Assembly (NCBI GenBank): GCA_017558065.1
Contig: JAFYWK010000019.1
Span: 1 to 40,983 of the forward strand
From: Paludibacteraceae bacterium
GTDB taxonomy: Bacteria; Bacteroidota; Bacteroidia; Bacteroidales; Paludibacteraceae
DNA length: 40,983 nucleotides
Direction: 5' to 3'
In this document: one piece after another, positions 40,938 through 40,983 of the stretch
Position numbering within the stretch: position 1 is the first letter of the stretch
How the letters are laid out: the number at the start of each line of letters is the position of its first letter
Made by a program: the position numbers and the translations under genes
Notes under the pieces: generated by a model
The model's database searches: none
Seen by the model: the letters and a program-made list of their open reading frames with translations, nothing else
Told to the model about the DNA's origin: nothing

Positions 40938-40983
40938 TTACTTCACGCGGCGCTCTGGAATACGAGCTTTCTTACCAGTAAGA
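40938..40983 (-). CDS. C-terminal end of a basic protein (partial, cut by window edge)
   Basis: Only the last 14 codons and a stop (40938-40940) are present, reading LTGKKARIPERRVK. The strongly basic end suggests a ribosomal or nucleic-acid-binding protein (an HU-like end was considered), but this is too short to name. Confidence 0.5.
   Translation of the reverse strand, partial: LTGKKARIPERRVK

Noticed and set aside
1-40983. CRISPR arrays, transposases, integrases, phage genes, rRNA, riboswitches
   Set aside because: I looked for these across the window and saw no supporting sequence. The direct repeats flank an operon without any recombinase.
40938-40983. Naming the partial basic C-terminus as HU or a ribosomal protein
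   Set aside because: Fourteen residues are too few to decide.

Overview
The window is chromosomal DNA of a Bacteroidales bacterium; genus cannot be fixed from sequence alone. The evidence is the promoter form TAnnTTTG (mostly TACCTTTG) before most transcription units, SusC/SusD-like and DUF5689 proteins, carboxypeptidase-regulatory-domain TonB receptors, short C-terminal tails like Bacteroidales sorting tails, meso-diaminopimelate dehydrogenase, and no reliance on Shine-Dalgarno sites.

Layout. (1) 1-4600: an A/T-rich minus-strand operon of four secreted proteins: a small helical protein, a CUB-like protein with a trimerising-type C-terminus, a stand-alone protease prodomain, and a complete subtilisin-like protease. 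It lies between two near-identical direct repeats (1-106 and 4457-4562), each coding the end of a small DUF4248-like protein. (2) 4663-22522: a fructan utilisation locus, similar in content to the Bacteroides thetaiotaomicron BT1754-BT1765 levan locus. It has a membrane regulator (sugar-binding domain joined directly to an AraC domain, without a kinase), SusC, SusD, a DUF4960-like protein, a strong internal terminator, a DUF4960-like/LamG/GH32 fusion, a canonical GH32, an MFS sugar transporter, a PfkB fructokinase, and a second canonical GH32 with tandem beta-sandwich modules. The inferred scheme is: surface proteins bind and cut fructan, SusCD imports oligosaccharides, periplasmic GH32 releases fructose (sensed by the regulator), the MFS carrier imports fructose, and the kinase phosphorylates it. 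(3) 22609-29166: asnS, then a TonB receptor, DUF5689 lipoprotein and CvpA-like protein. (4) 29168-31952: tRNA-His (minus) and a PepSY-like / PspC / PadR / DUF2807 envelope-stress-type operon. (5) 32042-39824: ffh, two small unknowns and an RND efflux operon (adaptor, permease, TolC-like). (6) 39864-40983, minus strand: ddh, tRNA-Gln and the end of an unidentified basic protein.

The most unusual items are the protease/prodomain module between direct repeats, the kinase-less hybrid regulator, a GH32-like enzyme whose nucleophile motif reads WSNETHG instead of WMNDPNG, a terminator 11 bases before that enzyme's start codon, and several intergenic arrays of degenerate 7-base repeats, each with a different unit.
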